41,890 bases of DNA from an uncultured Psychroflexus sp. (lineage in GTDB: Bacteria; Bacteroidota; Bacteroidia; Flavobacteriales; Flavobacteriaceae): assembly GCA_913062845.1 (NCBI GenBank), contig CAJXVZ010000026.1:1-41890 (forward strand), given 5' to 3'. The notes below the pieces were generated by a model that had not been told where the DNA came from, did not search any database, and was given only the letters and a program-made list of their open reading frames with translations. Of this stretch, positions 9,208-16,931 are shown in pieces (position 1 is the first letter of the stretch; each line of letters opens with the position of its first letter). The position numbers and the translations under genes are program-made.

Positions 9208-10686
9208 ATGTACAAGAAATTTTTATCTCTCAAGTGGAAGGAATTCAGGCGTTCCTCTTATTTTGAAGCCGCTTTAGCTATTAAAATTCTGATTGTTCTG
9301 GGTATACTTTATTTTGGAGGTATAGCCATTTTATTTGGAGTTGCCGGATATTTCATGCTACAGGATATGATTCCCGGAACAGATCCGTTACTCACTCTGA
9401 ATAAATTTCTGATTTACTGGATTCTGTTTGATCTGGGCCTGAGGTATTTTATTCAGCAAATGCCAGTTTTGAACATAAAACCTTTGATGATCATTCCTAT
9501 CAAAAGGAATCAGGTTGTCAAATTCTTACTGGCAAAAACTGCCACCTCTTTTTTCAACATTTTACCGCTTTTATTTTTCCTGCCATTTACAATTGTATTA
9601 ATTGTACAGGGTTATCACCCGCTTTATGTATTATCCTGGTTTGTTGGGATAATAGCTTTAATATTCATGAACAATTATCTGGTCTACCTGATCAATAAGA
9701 CCAATTTATATTTTGCTTTGATTGCTGGTGCTGCTACACTGATGATAGCCTTACAGAATTATGAGATCTTCGATATCACAGAATACGCGTACTTATTTTT
9801 TCACGGGATGTACACAAAACCGGTCTGGATCCTGATACCGGTAGTTCTTTGTGTTCTTGCTTTCATTGCAAATTATAAGTATTACCTCAACCATTTTTAT
9901 ATTGATGGTGCTATAACCAAAAAAGAGGAAAAAGTAAGAGCCTTAGACCTTAAGTTTGTTGACAGTTTAGGCAGTGTATCGCCTTTTCTTAAAAATGATA
10001 TCAAGATGATTATCAGAAATGCCAGACCAAAACAGGTGTTGATCATGTCATTTATATTTTTATTCTACGGTTTGATATTTTACACACAGGATATTTATGT
10101 TGAGAAATTTCCAGCAATGATCGCTTTTGCCTCTATGTTTGTAACCGGTGGGTTTTTATTATCCTTTGGTCAGCTAGTCCCTTCATGGGATAGTGAATAT
10201 TATAAATTGATGATGAGCCAAAATATTCCTTACCGAGAATACCTTAAGTCAAAATTGACCTTGATGGTATTTGCAACAGTAGTTTCTACCATTTTAAGTT
10301 TACCTTATCTTTATTTTGGCTGGGACATTTACAAAATGATACTGGCCGGAGCCTCTTTTAATATTGGTTTGAATTCTTTTATCACACTTTACGGTGGTGC
10401 GTTGAACAAGGTACCGGTAGAACTGAACGTAAAAGCCAAAGCCTTTCAGAACACTAACGGGTTTAACTTAACCCAAATGCTCATAAGTATTCCCAAGGTC
10501 GCAGGCCCTATGATTATCTTTTACATTCCTTATAAGTTCATAAGCTTTGATGCCGGAATAATCACTCTGGCTCTAAGTGGCCTAATCGGACTTGTGTTTT
10601 ACAATCCATTTCTGAATCTGATCGAAAAGATCTACCAAAATCAAAAATATTCTACAATTGCAGCATTTGCAGAAAAAAATAACTAA
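9208..10686 (+). CDS. DUF5687 family ABC transporter permease
   Basis: A 492-residue membrane protein with about ten to twelve hydrophobic segments. It starts with the cytoplasmic MYKKFLSLKWKEFRRSSYFE leader typical of DUF5687 proteins. A long soluble stretch near residues 230-270 contains KNDIKMIIRNARPKQV, probably the coupling region that contacts the ATPase. The ATPase gene starts 1 bp after its stop, so the two almost certainly form one exporter. Family members are Bacteroidota-specific and the substrate is unknown. There is no signal peptide. Family call from recognition of the N-terminus and overall topology. Confidence 0.75.
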   Translation: MYKKFLSLKWKEFRRSSYFEAALAIKILIVLGILYFGGIAILFGVAGYFMLQDMIPGTDPLLTLNKFLIYWILFDLGLRYFIQQMPVLNIKPLMIIPIKRNQVVKFLLAKTATSFFNILPLLFFLPFTIVLIVQGYHPLYVLSWFVGIIALIFMNNYLVYLINKTNLYFALIAGAATLMIALQNYEIFDITEYAYLFFHGMYTKPVWILIPVVLCVLAFIANYKYYLNHFYIDGAITKKEEKVRALDLKFVDSLGSVSPFLKNDIKMIIRNARPKQVLIMSFIFLFYGLIFYTQDIYVEKFPAMIAFASMFVTGGFLLSFGQLVPSWDSEYYKLMMSQNIPYREYLKSKLTLMVFATVVSTILSLPYLYFGWDIYKMILAGASFNIGLNSFITLYGGALNKVPVELNVKAKAFQNTNGFNLTQMLISIPKVAGPMIIFYIPYKFISFDAGIITLALSGLIGLVFYNPFLNLIEKIYQNQKYSTIAAFAEKNN

Positions 10687-10687
10687 T

Positions 10688-11383
10688 ATGATTACCATAA
10701 ATAACATTAGTAAATCCTATAACGGCGTTGAAGTTTTAAAAATTGAAAACATCGATATTCCAAAAGGTCAAAACTTTGGATTAGTAGGCAATAATGGTGC
10801 TGGTAAAACAACACTATTCAGTTTATTACTGGACCTCATCAAACCTACCACCGGTAATATAAGTAGTGGTGGTATTGTAGTAAGCGAATCAGAGGAATGG
10901 AAACCATTTACAGCAGCATTTATCGATGAAAGTTTTTTAATTGGTTATCTCACACCTGAAGAATATTTTTACTTTGTAGGAGATTTAAGAGGCGTGAGCA
11001 AAGCAGAAGTTGATAGCTTTCTGGCAGACTTTGAAGACTTCTTTCATGATGAAATTTTAAATAAAAAGAAATACCTAAGGGATCTTTCCAAAGGGAATCA
11101 AAAGAAAGTTGGAATTGTTGCTGCACTTATAGGAAACCCTGAAGTGGTAATACTGGATGAACCTTTCGCCAACCTTGACCCCACAACTCAAATCAGACTA
11201 AAAGCCATACTTAAGGATATAACTGAGCAAAAGCAAACAACCGTTTTAATATCGAGTCATGACCTTATGCATGTGACAGATGTTTGTAAACGAATTGTGG
11301 TCTTGGAAAAAGGAAATGTCGTAAAGGACATAAATACAACGCCTGAAACCCTTAAAGAGTTAGAAGAATATTTTAGTAAGTGA
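10688..11383 (+). CDS. ABC transporter ATP-binding protein
   Basis: The 231-residue ATPase energises the preceding membrane protein. It has Walker A GNNGAGKTT at residues 34-42, a modified signature LSKGNQKKV, Walker B VVILDEPFANLDP, and the switch histidine in ISSHDLMH. The signature has K-G-N in place of the usual S-G-G, as often seen in exporters of this ABC-2 type. The ATG at 10688 is chosen because it follows the permease stop by 1 bp and starts directly with the first beta strand; an earlier in-frame start would overlap the permease. No terminator is obvious in the 69-bp convergent gap that follows. Confidence 0.9.
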   Translation: MITINNISKSYNGVEVLKIENIDIPKGQNFGLVGNNGAGKTTLFSLLLDLIKPTTGNISSGGIVVSESEEWKPFTAAFIDESFLIGYLTPEEYFYFVGDLRGVSKAEVDSFLADFEDFFHDEILNKKKYLRDLSKGNQKKVGIVAALIGNPEVVILDEPFANLDPTTQIRLKAILKDITEQKQTTVLISSHDLMHVTDVCKRIVVLEKGNVVKDINTTPETLKELEEYFSK

Positions 11384-11452
11384 TAAAATAGCAACTAAAG
11401 AGAACCTGAAAATTTTGTACTTAAAAGGTGAAAAGTATTAGAAGCTACTACT

Positions 11453-11950
11453 CTACTTTTTTAAGCTTTTAATTAATGATGCATTGTAAAGCTCATTCAT
11501 TTCTTTAATCTCTGTTACATTATCATTTGGTATGGCTATAGAAAGTACGTAGTGTTTAATTTTCCATTTCCCGTCTGAAAAAATTAAAACACCAGAACCT
11601 CTACAAATACCCATTTGTGTCTCCAGAAGTTCATCAAACCATGCTATGTTCTTTGCATCTTCATTATAAATATTCCTGCTTATGCTGTGAAAAGTCCAGG
11701 CTTTGCCCTTATCAAAATAAGGCTTTGCAAAACTCAGAAACGCTTCTCCTTTCCAGTTTTCAATAGCATCAGTACCGATAAAAACACAATCTTCTGTCAT
11801 TAAATCAGTATAATCTTCAAAATTAGCTTCAGCAGCAGCTTTATGCCATTGGTTTAAAGTGTTATCTATTGAACTGATATTGTCTTGTGCAATAGAATTA
11901 AAATAAAAAAATCCCGACAAGCATAAACAGATCAACCTGGAGATGTTCAT
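11453..11950 (-). CDS. Secreted SnoaL/NTF2-like fold protein (DUF4440-type)
   Basis: The 165-residue product starts with a signal peptide (ISRLICLCLSGFFYFNSIAQ, cleavage after about residue 21), so it acts outside the cytoplasm. The mature part follows the NTF2-like pattern of one helical segment and a curved beta sheet: LNQWHKAAAEANFEDYTDLM, DCVFIGTDAIENWKG, and a closing GSGVLIFSDGKWKIKHYVLS. Proteins of this fold bind or convert small molecules, but no catalytic residues are identified here. It starts 5 bp after the upstream membrane-protein gene and is likely cotranscribed with it. Confidence 0.75.
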   Translation of the reverse strand: MNISRLICLCLSGFFYFNSIAQDNISSIDNTLNQWHKAAAEANFEDYTDLMTEDCVFIGTDAIENWKGEAFLSFAKPYFDKGKAWTFHSISRNIYNEDAKNIAWFDELLETQMGICRGSGVLIFSDGKWKIKHYVLSIAIPNDNVTEIKEMNELYNASLIKSLKK

Positions 11951-11955
11951 ATTTT

Positions 11956-12396
11956 TTAAAGATTGGAATAAAATTGTTTATCCATTATATTACTACTAAA
12001 TTCTGCTTTTGATTTTGTAACTACAATTTTTACTAAATCATCAATATCATTTCTGTCTATTCTATGGAGATCTATCTCATGACACGCATCATTTTCTTTA
12101 ATAACCAATAATTCCGAAGTCAGATTAACTTTGCTGATTGGTTCAAAGTTGAATCTTTTACCTAAATGTGAGTTTATTCTAATGTATATATTGTTGTCAT
12201 TGTAAGTCACATAATTTTTGTACCAAAAAAGTTTACTTAAATAAAAAAGTATAATGATAATTCCAATGCATATCAAAAAAATGCTATTAAAACTGTGCAG
12301 TAAACCACTACCCGCAATAATAAAAATTGCAGCAAGAACTAATAGGGCAATGCTATATTTATTTAATTTTATTTTTTCAAATTTTATACGTTTCAC
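11956..12396 (-). CDS. Small membrane protein with PH-like C-terminal part, unknown function
   Basis: No confident family is recognised. The 146 residues contain two adjacent transmembrane segments (about 15-32 and 36-53), then a soluble part made of short beta strands (YVTYNDNNIYIRI, RFNFEPISKVNLTS, ELLVIKEND, HEIDLHRI) and a final helix. This order resembles bacterial PH-like membrane proteins, and a similar layout occurs in the 169-residue protein at 15597. The start is GTG at 12396, preceded by GGAAG, which could be a ribosome binding site; no in-frame ATG fits. A TAnnTTTG box on the same strand lies at 12453-12460. It is upstream of the NTF2-like gene by 5 bp. Confidence 0.6.
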   Translation of the reverse strand: MKRIKFEKIKLNKYSIALLVLAAIFIIAGSGLLHSFNSIFLICIGIIIILFYLSKLFWYKNYVTYNDNNIYIRINSHLGKRFNFEPISKVNLTSELLVIKENDACHEIDLHRIDRNDIDDLVKIVVTKSKAEFSSNIMDKQFYSNL

Positions 12397-12452
12397 CTTC
12401 CATTTTTTTAGGCTAAAGTATAAATGTATTAAGCAAGTGTAAGTATTAATAG

Positions 12453-12460
12453 CAAAATTA
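12453..12460 (-). promoter_or_regulatory. Putative -7 promoter box for small membrane protein operon
   Basis: On the minus strand the bases read TAATTTTG (consensus TAnnTTTG), about 56 bp upstream of the GTG at 12396 and downstream of trhO, so the two-gene unit can be transcribed independently. Confidence 0.4.
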
Positions 12461-12523
12461 CTACATTTTACTATAAATTATCGACCGACATTTAGAAAAT
12501 ATTTAAAATTTTAAACAGAGGTG

Positions 12524-13555
12524 CTAAAATTTGTACTTTAAAACTTTTGATCTTCCTTTTTTAAAAATCTTATTACTGTTTCGCTTACCTGCCCTGAGCC
12601 TTTTTTGCTCTTCATAAGGCAAATGAATAATATCCTGACATTCTGTTGAGCAGCAATTCTCCATTTTTTCTGAGCATTCGTCGCATTGAATAAACAAAAG
12701 ATGACAGGCTTCATTGGCACAATTTACATGTGTATCACAGGGTTTACCACATTGATGACATTTAGAGATAATGTCATCAGATATACGCTCGCTACGTCTT
12801 TGATCAAATACAAAATTTTTACCTAAAAATTTATTTTCCAATCCTTTTTCATTGACCTGACGGGTATATTCAATAATGCCACCTTCCAGCTGAAATACTT
12901 TCTTAAAACCTTTGTGCTTGTAATATGCACTTGCTTTTTCACAGCGTATGCCACCAGTGCAATACATTACGAGATTCTTATCTTCTTTATGATCTTTCAA
13001 ATCACGTTCTATGATATCGAGAGAATCCCTAAAAGTATCAACATCAGGCGTAACTGCATTTTTAAAATGACCTATTTCACTTTCGTAGTGATTTCTCATA
13101 TCCACCAATACTGTATCCGGATCTTCTATAAGCTCATTGAACTTTTCAGCATCCACATGAACACCTTTATTAGTTACATCAAAAGTAGCATCATTCAAAC
13201 CATCAGCAACAATCTTTGGACGGACTTTCACCTTAAGCTTCAAGAAAGACTTATTATCGTGCTCTATTGCTATATTGAGCCTGACATCCTTTAAAACTGA
13301 AATACTATCTATAAAATCCTTGAATTCGGAAAAATTTGAAGCAGGCACAGAAAGTTGAGCATTTATACCCTCATGAGCGACATAAATACGACCTAAAACG
13401 TCCATTTTGTCCCAGTTTATAAACAAATGATCTCTTAATAGTTGCGGATTACCGATATGTGCGTATTTATAAAAGGAAAGCGTCAGCCTGTCTTCACCAG
13501 CCTGTTCAATAAGTGCTTCCCTTTCTTTTGCACTTAATTTATTGTACAGTTGCAT
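12524..13555 (-). CDS. trhO: Oxygen-dependent tRNA uridine(34) hydroxylase, rhodanese type
   Basis: TrhO (YceA family) hydroxylates uridine 34 in the tRNA anticodon using oxygen, the first step to 5-(carboxy)methoxyuridine. The 343-residue protein has an N-terminal ferredoxin-like domain (about 25-115) with RIYVAHEGINAQLS, a rhodanese domain (about 130-235) with DMRNHYESEIGHF, and the CTGGIRCEKA loop with the presumed active Cys199 and Cys205. The C-terminal part (about 265-307) holds about a dozen cysteines in C-x2-C pairs, probably a metal site, as in family members. The start at 13555 matches the family N-terminus and follows a TAnnTTTG box. Confidence 0.93.
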   Translation of the reverse strand: MQLYNKLSAKEREALIEQAGEDRLTLSFYKYAHIGNPQLLRDHLFINWDKMDVLGRIYVAHEGINAQLSVPASNFSEFKDFIDSISVLKDVRLNIAIEHDNKSFLKLKVKVRPKIVADGLNDATFDVTNKGVHVDAEKFNELIEDPDTVLVDMRNHYESEIGHFKNAVTPDVDTFRDSLDIIERDLKDHKEDKNLVMYCTGGIRCEKASAYYKHKGFKKVFQLEGGIIEYTRQVNEKGLENKFLGKNFVFDQRRSERISDDIISKCHQCGKPCDTHVNCANEACHLLFIQCDECSEKMENCCSTECQDIIHLPYEEQKRLRAGKRNSNKIFKKGRSKVLKYKF

Positions 13556-13590
13556 GCTATACTAATTTTAAGTTTTAAAGAAAGTTTTTA

Positions 13591-13598
13591 CAAAATTA
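13591..13598 (-). promoter_or_regulatory. Putative -7 promoter box for trhO
   Basis: Minus-strand TAATTTTG matches TAnnTTTG, 35 bp before the trhO ATG. It is back to back with the flavin reductase promoter at 13659-13666. Confidence 0.5.
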
Positions 13599-13658
13599 CT
13601 ATAAATTATCCAACCGTATAAATTTTTCTAAAAGCAAGTCCAGATAGTTGGAATATTT

Positions 13659-13666
13659 TAAATTTG
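13659..13666 (+). promoter_or_regulatory. Putative -7 promoter box, leaderless arrangement, flavin reductase gene
   Basis: TAAATTTG fits TAnnTTTG and ends exactly 6 nt before the ATG at 13673. With a box centred about 7 nt before the start of transcription, the mRNA would begin at or next to the A of the ATG. Confidence 0.55.
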
Positions 13667-13672
13667 TACATC

Positions 13673-14542
13673 ATGAAAAGTATAATCCCATCTGACGTTA
13701 GTACAAAAGAACTACATGCTTATTTATTGGGTGCTGTTGGTCCAAGACCAATCGCTTTTGCCAGTACTATAAGCAACGACGGCGTCCCTAACCTTTCTCC
13801 TTACAGCTTTTTCAATGTATTCAGTGCTAATCCTCCTGTTATGATTTTTTCACCAGCCAGAAGGGTTCGGGATAATACAACAAAAGACAGTTTAACCAAC
13901 TGTCAGGACAATAAAGAAGTCGTTATCAATATTGTAAATTACGATATCGTACAGCAAATGTCATTATCTAGTACTGAATATCCTTCAGAAGTAAATGAGT
14001 TTGAAAAAAGTGGTTTGACCATGCTCAAATCAGACATTGTTAAGCCTTTCAGGGTTAAGGAATCCCCGGTACAGTTTGAATGTAAAGTAAATAAGATCAT
14101 AGAATTGGGTAACCAAGGTGGTGCCGGAAATTTAGTCATTGCAGAAGTGGTAAAGCTGCATATCGCCGAACATATCCTGGATGAAAATGGTAAAATTGAC
14201 CAGTATGAAATAGACCAGGTAGCCAGAATGGGAGGAAATTGGTACACCAGAGCAAACCGGGGAATGTTTGAAGTCCCAAAACCCAATCAAAAATTAGGCA
14301 TAGGCATTGATCAAATGCCTGATGCTATAAAACATAGTCAGTTTTTAAATGGTAATGACCTTGGCAAGCTTGGAAATATAGAAGCTTTGCCGACTCAGGA
14401 AGTTGTAGACCAGTTTATAAAAGAAGAAAAATTACAATTATACATAGAAGAAACAAAACAGGAAGGTTTACACCTAAAAGCTCAGGAATATCTAAAAAGC
14501 GATGATATCTTTGCAGCCTGGTGTATATTATTATCAAAATAA
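13673..14542 (+). CDS. Flavin reductase-like FMN-binding domain protein
   Basis: The 289-residue protein has the split-barrel flavin reductase fold: GAVGPRPIAFASTIS at about residues 18-32, then GVPNLSPYSFFNVFSANPP, the FMN-phosphate-binding region, and TTKDSLTN. The second half includes GGNWYTRANRGMFEVPKP. Such proteins bind FMN and may reduce flavin for a partner monooxygenase or act as flavoproteins themselves; the substrate is unknown. ATG 13673 is preferred over an in-frame TTG at 13664 that lies inside the promoter box. The DUF3127 gene follows 6 bp later, so the two are cotranscribed. Confidence 0.85.
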   Translation: MKSIIPSDVSTKELHAYLLGAVGPRPIAFASTISNDGVPNLSPYSFFNVFSANPPVMIFSPARRVRDNTTKDSLTNCQDNKEVVINIVNYDIVQQMSLSSTEYPSEVNEFEKSGLTMLKSDIVKPFRVKESPVQFECKVNKIIELGNQGGAGNLVIAEVVKLHIAEHILDENGKIDQYEIDQVARMGGNWYTRANRGMFEVPKPNQKLGIGIDQMPDAIKHSQFLNGNDLGKLGNIEALPTQEVVDQFIKEEKLQLYIEETKQEGLHLKAQEYLKSDDIFAAWCILLSK

Positions 14543-14548
14543 AATATT

Positions 14549-14923
14549 ATGGAAGTAGAAGGAAAAATAAAAGTTATCGGAGAAACCAAAGAATATGGCA
14601 ACAATGGTTTTCGTAAACGTGAAGTTGTAATTACCACAGAAGAGCAATATCCACAATTTTTAAATATTGAATTTATTCAGGATAAGACTGATGTAATTGA
14701 CAAATTTAATGTTGGCGAAAAGGTGAAAATTGGCATTAATTTAAAAGGACGCGAATGGGTAAGTCCTCAAGGAGAAACCAAATACTATAACTCTATCCAG
14801 GGCTGGCGCATTGAAAAGGTTAGCAAAAACGCAAATCAAGATTCAAGTATACCACCAGCTGATCAGTTTGAGCCTGTAGATGATTTGAATGAAGAAGATC
14901 CGGATGACGACCTTCCATTCTAA
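14549..14923 (+). CDS. DUF3127 domain protein
   Basis: This 124-residue protein matches DUF3127: MEVEGKIKVIGETKEYGNNG at the N-terminus, KREVVITTEEQYPQFLNIEF, and a GREWVSPQGETKYYNSIQGW segment. The pattern of strands resembles an OB fold, and the tail (about 105-124) is rich in Asp and Glu and ends DDDLPF, very like the acidic tip of single-stranded DNA-binding proteins. A nucleic-acid-binding role is therefore possible but unproved. It sits 6 bp after the flavin reductase gene and 15 bp before a beta-barrel gene. Confidence 0.88.
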   Translation: MEVEGKIKVIGETKEYGNNGFRKREVVITTEEQYPQFLNIEFIQDKTDVIDKFNVGEKVKIGINLKGREWVSPQGETKYYNSIQGWRIEKVSKNANQDSSIPPADQFEPVDDLNEEDPDDDLPF

Positions 14924-14938
14924 TCCTTAGAAATAAAG

Positions 14939-15519
14939 ATGTTGAAAAATTTACCTGTAATCTTAATACTGGCATTTTCATGTTTAGCTTATCTATCTGC
15001 ACAGGATAAAGGTTTCACAAAGAGCGATATTTTTATCAGTGGTGCATTCAGAATAGCCTCGGCAACTGAAGGTGATATTGAAAATTATAGCTTTGAATTC
15101 TCGCCAAAAGTCGGATATTTTGTTTCAGATAATATTGTTGTGGGTGGCCGATTGGTTTACTTGAAGAATGAGACCGATAATGGCGCAGGAAATTCTTCAG
15201 AAAATACAAATTATGGCGCAGGTGTTTTTGGACGATATTATTCCTCACCAAATAAAAAATTTTCATTGTTTGGCCAGGTTGGTATAGATTATTTCAGGTC
15301 AGAAGTCAGTTCGGTTGAATTCAAAACAAATACCTTTAGCTTTGGACTTGGTGCCGGATTAAACTATTTTGTCTCCAAAAGATTTTCATTAGAGGCTTTA
15401 CTGGGCTTTCTTGACTACAGCATAGCATCGTCCACCGAGGAAAACAGAGACAGCAGAAATGTCTTCAGATTCGGGCAGACTTTTCAGAAATTGCAATAGG
15501 ATTGAATTATAAATTTTAG
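14939..15519 (+). pseudogene. Outer-membrane beta-barrel protein, frameshifted at last strand
   Basis: The reading frame starting at 14939 encodes a signal peptide (ILAFSCLAYLSAQ, to about residue 21) and amphipathic strands of a small porin-family barrel: FSPKVGYFVSDNIVVGGRL, FGRYYSSPNKKFSLFGQVG, FSFGLGAGLNYFVSKRFS. It stops at 15499 with an atypical end (FGQTFQKLQ). In a neighbouring frame the DNA from 15478 reads DFSEIAIGLNYKF and stops at 15519, exactly the expected final barrel strand ending in Phe. A single-base change between about 15440 and 15480 would join the two frames. It could be a genuine frameshift or a sequencing error; if real, the barrel lacks the C-terminal signal for assembly. 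Confidence 0.72.
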
Positions 15520-15596
15520 GATTTGTATCTGAACCAGTCCCTTCTTTAAAATGACCGACAGCCCAAAACCCGTTCGGTCTAAACCATCTATTGTAA

Positions 15597-16106
15597 ATGA
15601 AATCATTTAATCAAAATAATGGATTAAAGCCAAAACTTAACTGGAGTTTTCGGCTTTCTGTTTTTATTGGTATTTTCCTATTATCTTTTCTTCTATTTAA
15701 ATTTGTATTTAATTCTGAAACTGATTTCAGCTTGTATATGAGCTTAACCTTAAGCTTACTTCAGGGTATTACGCTAACACCCGGAATGGACGCCTACTAT
15801 GTGAAGCATCATTTTAAAAACCTGAAAAAACAAACTTCTGCTTATATACACATATGGCCATTTTTCTTTTGCCACGGCAGAATTGTGGTTTTAGATAAAA
15901 AGATCATCTTTATCACCCATAAATACAACATAAAACCAAATACAATTGAGCTACCCATAGGCGATATCAAATCAATACAGAAAACAAAATCTATTATATC
16001 AGGAAAATCTTTGACTATATCAACTGATGATGGTCAATCTTTAAAATTTTATTGGGTCAACGATATTGAAGGATTATGTAAATCTATGAATTCTAACCCT
16101 GAATGA
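15597..16106 (+). CDS. Small membrane protein with PH-like C-terminal part, unknown function
   Basis: No family is recognised with confidence. The 169 residues show two hydrophobic segments (about 20-38 and 47-62), then a soluble part of beta strands (GRIVVLDKKIIFITHKYN, IELPIGDIKSIQKT, KSLTISTDDGQSLKFYWV) and a last helix IEGLCKSM. The strand order with a final helix is like GRAM/PH-type domains that attach to membranes. The layout is similar to the 146-residue protein at 11956, but sequence similarity was not measured. Starts at ATG 15597, 78 bp after the frameshifted barrel gene. Confidence 0.6.
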   Translation: MKSFNQNNGLKPKLNWSFRLSVFIGIFLLSFLLFKFVFNSETDFSLYMSLTLSLLQGITLTPGMDAYYVKHHFKNLKKQTSAYIHIWPFFFCHGRIVVLDKKIIFITHKYNIKPNTIELPIGDIKSIQKTKSIISGKSLTISTDDGQSLKFYWVNDIEGLCKSMNSNPE

Positions 16107-16212
16107 AATCTACAGTATAGTCGTAAATATCTATAATTTCCATTCCATCTTTCATTAAAATAAGTGCTTTAATTATTATCAATTAATTAGGGTGATTATT
16201 TGCCAATTGAAC

Positions 16213-16220
16213 TATATTTG
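16213..16220 (+). promoter_or_regulatory. Putative -7 promoter box for second beta-barrel gene
   Basis: TATATTTG matches TAnnTTTG, 24 bp before the ATG at 16245, so the gene probably has its own short-leader transcript. Confidence 0.55.
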
Positions 16221-16244
16221 CGGCCTAAACAAAAACTTACATTT

Positions 16245-16850
16245 ATGAAGAATTACTTATTTTTATTGACGTTTGCATTATTTTCATTCTCAGTAATTAA
16301 TGCGCAATCAGACAAAGGAGATCTTACTATTGCTCCGCAGATCGGCTTAAATTTATCTACCTATTATACTTCTGAGGTAGATTTTAATGTAAAGACATCA
16401 TTTGCAGCAGGTGCAATTGTTGAATATTACTTTAGTGACAGGTGGAGTTTAAGATCTGGTCTTTTATATGACCCGATGGGCGCAGAAGACGACTTAGGCA
16501 ATATTGACAAACTGAACTATTTAACACTTCCGGTGAATGCAAACTGGCATTTTGGCAGCAATAGAAACTGGTACTTGAACTTTGGCCTGGGAGCTGCATT
16601 TTTACTGAATGCCGAAGGCGAATTGGCGGACGGAACAACTGTTGACATCACTGATGCCATACCAGGTTTAGATATTGGATTAATGCTTGGCATAGGATAT
16701 AAGTTTGATATCGGAGAGAACCTACAATTGGTTCTGGACTATCAGGGTTATGGTGGATTTGTTAATTTAGATGAATCAGATAGTTTACCCTTTTCCATCA
16801 CAAATTCAAGAAGCGCATTTAACGCTGGATTGATCTTTACACTACCATAA
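16245..16850 (+). CDS. Outer-membrane beta-barrel protein (porin/PorT-like)
   Basis: The 201-residue protein starts with a signal peptide (YLFLLTFALFSFSVINAQ, cleavage near residue 19) and continues as alternating amphipathic strands of an eight-stranded-type barrel: LTIAPQIGLNLSTYYT, FAAGAIVEYYFSDRWSLRSG, LTLPVNANWHFG, WYLNFGLGAAFLL, IGLMLGIGYKFDIG, and the last strand SAFNAGLIFTLP. ATG 16245 is chosen because it begins the signal peptide; an upstream in-frame start overlaps the promoter. It is likely a structural or passive outer-membrane protein. A bidirectional terminator separates it from the convergent lpd. Confidence 0.78.
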   Translation: MKNYLFLLTFALFSFSVINAQSDKGDLTIAPQIGLNLSTYYTSEVDFNVKTSFAAGAIVEYYFSDRWSLRSGLLYDPMGAEDDLGNIDKLNYLTLPVNANWHFGSNRNWYLNFGLGAAFLLNAEGELADGTTVDITDAIPGLDIGLMLGIGYKFDIGENLQLVLDYQGYGGFVNLDESDSLPFSITNSRSAFNAGLIFTLP

Positions 16851-16875
16851 TAACATTATTGTCTGTAAGAATTAA

Positions 16876-16904
16876 AAAAACCGAAGTGAAGAACTTCGGT
16901 TTTT
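16876..16904. terminator. Bidirectional terminator between barrel gene and lpd
   Basis: ACCGAAGT (16880-16887) pairs with ACTTCGGT (16893-16900) over a 5-nt loop. It is flanked by A and T runs on both sides, so it can end transcription from either direction. Confidence 0.88.
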
Positions 16905-16931
16905 AGTTATAATTCAATTGCAGTGATATTA

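Noticed and set aside
12914-13294. 126-codon open frame on the plus strand
   Set aside because: It lies antisense inside trhO, a well-conserved gene, and the translated protein has no recognisable features; it is a shadow frame. The same holds for similar antisense frames inside glmS (6186-6551), lpdA (17388-17786), pruA (19144-19665) and the flavin reductase gene (13939-14286).
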